Part shown: positions 5,035 through 6,096 of the stretch, one piece after another
How positions within the stretch are numbered: position 1 is the first letter of the stretch
How the letters are laid out: each line of letters starts with the position of its first letter
NCBI GenBank assembly: GCA_938044055.1
Contig: CALIQO010000446.1
Coordinates: 1-6,096 of the forward strand
DNA from: an uncultured Saprospiraceae bacterium
Lineage (GTDB): Bacteria > Bacteroidota > Bacteroidia > Chitinophagales > Saprospiraceae
Length of the DNA stretch: 6,096 nt
Reading direction: 5' to 3'
Position numbers and translations under genes: made by a program
The notes under the pieces: generated by a model
What the model saw: only the letters and a program-made list of their open reading frames with translations
What the model was told of the DNA's origin: nothing
Databases searched by the model: none

Positions 5035-6096
5035 ATGATCACTTTCTTCAGAAATTCCTCTGACAGAATCTACGCAGTACATACCTCTTCAGTATTAAGT
5101 CAAGAAGTGATTTCACGTCTAGAATGGTTACTCGGCGATGCCACGATGCTTGCCGAATCATCGATATCCGGAACATACGTAGGACCTCGAGCAACCATGA
5201 TAACTCCGTGGAGCACCAATGCCGTTGAAATCACCCAGAACATGGGGATCGAAGGTTTGCTAAGAATAGAAGCCTATGACGAAATTCCTGAGGCCTCTAA
5301 GGATTATGATCCTATGCTTCTACAGAAATACTCCTGCTTAGATCAAGGCCTTTTTTCTATAGATATACAACCAGAACCCATCAATCATATTGAAGACGTT
5401 GACGCCTATAACCGACAGGAAGGACTCGCTCTTAATGATGATGAGGTTGAGTATCTGAATCAACTAGCTGTGCGACTAGGAAGGAAGTTAACGGACTCAG
5501 AAGTATTTGGTTTTTCACAAGTTAACAGTGAACACTGTAGGCATAAAATATTCAATGGCACATACGTCATAGACGGAGAAGAAAAACCGGAATCTCTTTT
5601 TTCATTAATTAAAAAAACCTCTAAGGCGCATCCAGAAAATATTGTTTCTGCGTATAAAGACAATGTAGCATTCATTACGGGGCCAGTAGTAGAACAGTTT
5701 GCCCCAGAAAAAGGAGATCTTCCTTCTAGCTATCAATCATCGCCTTTTAATTCCGTGATTTCAGTAAAAGCGGAAACACATAATTTTCCTACAACTGTAG
5801 AACCATTTAATGGAGCAGCCACTGGCTCTGGTGGAGAAATCAGAGATAGGCTTGCAGGAGGAAAAGGGTCTATTCCTCTAGCGGGAACAGCCGTATATAT
5901 GACCGCGTATTCTAGAAATAAAGAAGGTAGATCGTGGGAATCACAGATTAAGGAAAGGCCATGGTTGTATCAGACTCCTCTAGATATTCTTATTAAAGCA
6001 TCTAATGGCGCGAGTGATTTCGGAAACAAGTTCGGGCAACCATTGATTGCCGGTTCTGTGTTGACTTATGAACATGAAGAAGGAAATCAAGTTACC
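5035..6096 (+). CDS. purL: phosphoribosylformylglycinamidine synthase, large single-chain type (N-terminal part)
   Basis: PurL converts FGAR, glutamine and ATP to FGAM, the fourth step of de novo purine synthesis, in the cytoplasm. The frame is open from the ATG at 5035 through the window end, giving 354 residues. The large form is usually about 1,200-1,300 residues, so more than two thirds is outside. The N-terminal domain includes the conserved VGPRATMITPWSTNAVEITQ (49-68) and NMGI. A linker domain carries the family hallmark FGFSQVNSEHCRHKIF (158-173). The first AIRS-type ATP-binding domain begins near 240 with SVKAETHNFPT (243-253), EPFNGAATGSGGEIRD (256-271) and KASNGASDFGNKFGQP (319-334). 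The FGAR-AT N-terminal domain fused ahead of the linker shows this is the large enzyme, not the small PurL that needs separate PurS and PurQ. The glutaminase domain should lie beyond the window. It has its own promoter. Confidence 0.97.
   Translation, partial: MITFFRNSSDRIYAVHTSSVLSQEVISRLEWLLGDATMLAESSISGTYVGPRATMITPWSTNAVEITQNMGIEGLLRIEAYDEIPEASKDYDPMLLQKYSCLDQGLFSIDIQPEPINHIEDVDAYNRQEGLALNDDEVEYLNQLAVRLGRKLTDSEVFGFSQVNSEHCRHKIFNGTYVIDGEEKPESLFSLIKKTSKAHPENIVSAYKDNVAFITGPVVEQFAPEKGDLPSSYQSSPFNSVISVKAETHNFPTTVEPFNGAATGSGGEIRDRLAGGKGSIPLAGTAVYMTAYSRNKEGRSWESQIKERPWLYQTPLDILIKASNGASDFGNKFGQPLIAGSVLTYEHEEGNQVT

Noticed and set aside
5460..5675. Minus-strand open frame within purL
   Set aside because: purL is unmistakable on the plus strand here, including the SEHCRHKIF hallmark.
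1..6096. Defence system, CRISPR array, mobile element, tRNA or other novel multi-gene system
   Set aside because: No repeats with spacers, transposase or integrase motifs, attachment-like duplications or tRNA cloverleafs were seen. Nearly all bases are accounted for by identifiable or plausible chromosomal genes.

Overview
The window looks like an ordinary chromosomal segment of a gliding-type member of the Bacteroidota, probably a marine or environmental Cytophagia-like bacterium. Four things point there. GldH is a gliding and type IX secretion lipoprotein found essentially only in this phylum. grpE-dnaJ sit together without dnaK or hrcA. Upstream regions lack Shine-Dalgarno sequences, and the best promoter (before purL) fits the Bacteroidota pattern TTG-N17-TAnnTTTG. 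The purL start is of the large single-chain type. The genus assignment is inference. Base composition, judged by eye, is AT-rich and even, with no transposase, integrase, tRNA, rRNA or CRISPR repeat visible.

Layout. Positions 1-118 (minus) hold the first 39 codons of a gene cut by the window edge, encoding a protein with one membrane helix near its N terminus. Positions 231-2404 (minus) are a compact operon read as grpE, dnaJ, gldH. grpE and dnaJ are 18 bp apart, and the dnaJ stop shares one base with the gldH ATG. Upstream of grpE is a 97-130 bp control region with a repeated TTGTGAC motif and a sigma-54-like element. Positions 2535-3059 (minus) encode a membrane-anchored TlpA/ResA-type thioredoxin. 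Positions 3152-3709 (minus) encode an unrecognised secreted protein that looks like a small outer-membrane beta-barrel. Positions 3903-4811 (plus) encode a lipoprotein glycoside hydrolase of family 16, divergent from the barrel gene. Positions 5035-6096 (plus) are the first 354 codons of purL, truncated by the window end.

How the genes relate. GrpE and DnaJ are the nucleotide-exchange factor and the J-domain co-chaperone of DnaK. GldH is read from the same transcript and is an envelope lipoprotein, so cytoplasmic folding capacity and the gliding/secretion apparatus appear to share one promoter. The thioredoxin, barrel protein and GH16 enzyme are all envelope or secreted proteins but are not tightly packed, so no common pathway is claimed. 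purL belongs to de novo purine synthesis and has its own promoter.

No previously undescribed multi-gene system is evident. The points most worth a second look are the dnaJ-gldH translational overlap, the grpE control region, the barrel-like orphan, and the isolated GH16 lipoprotein with an enlarged loop before its active-site strand.
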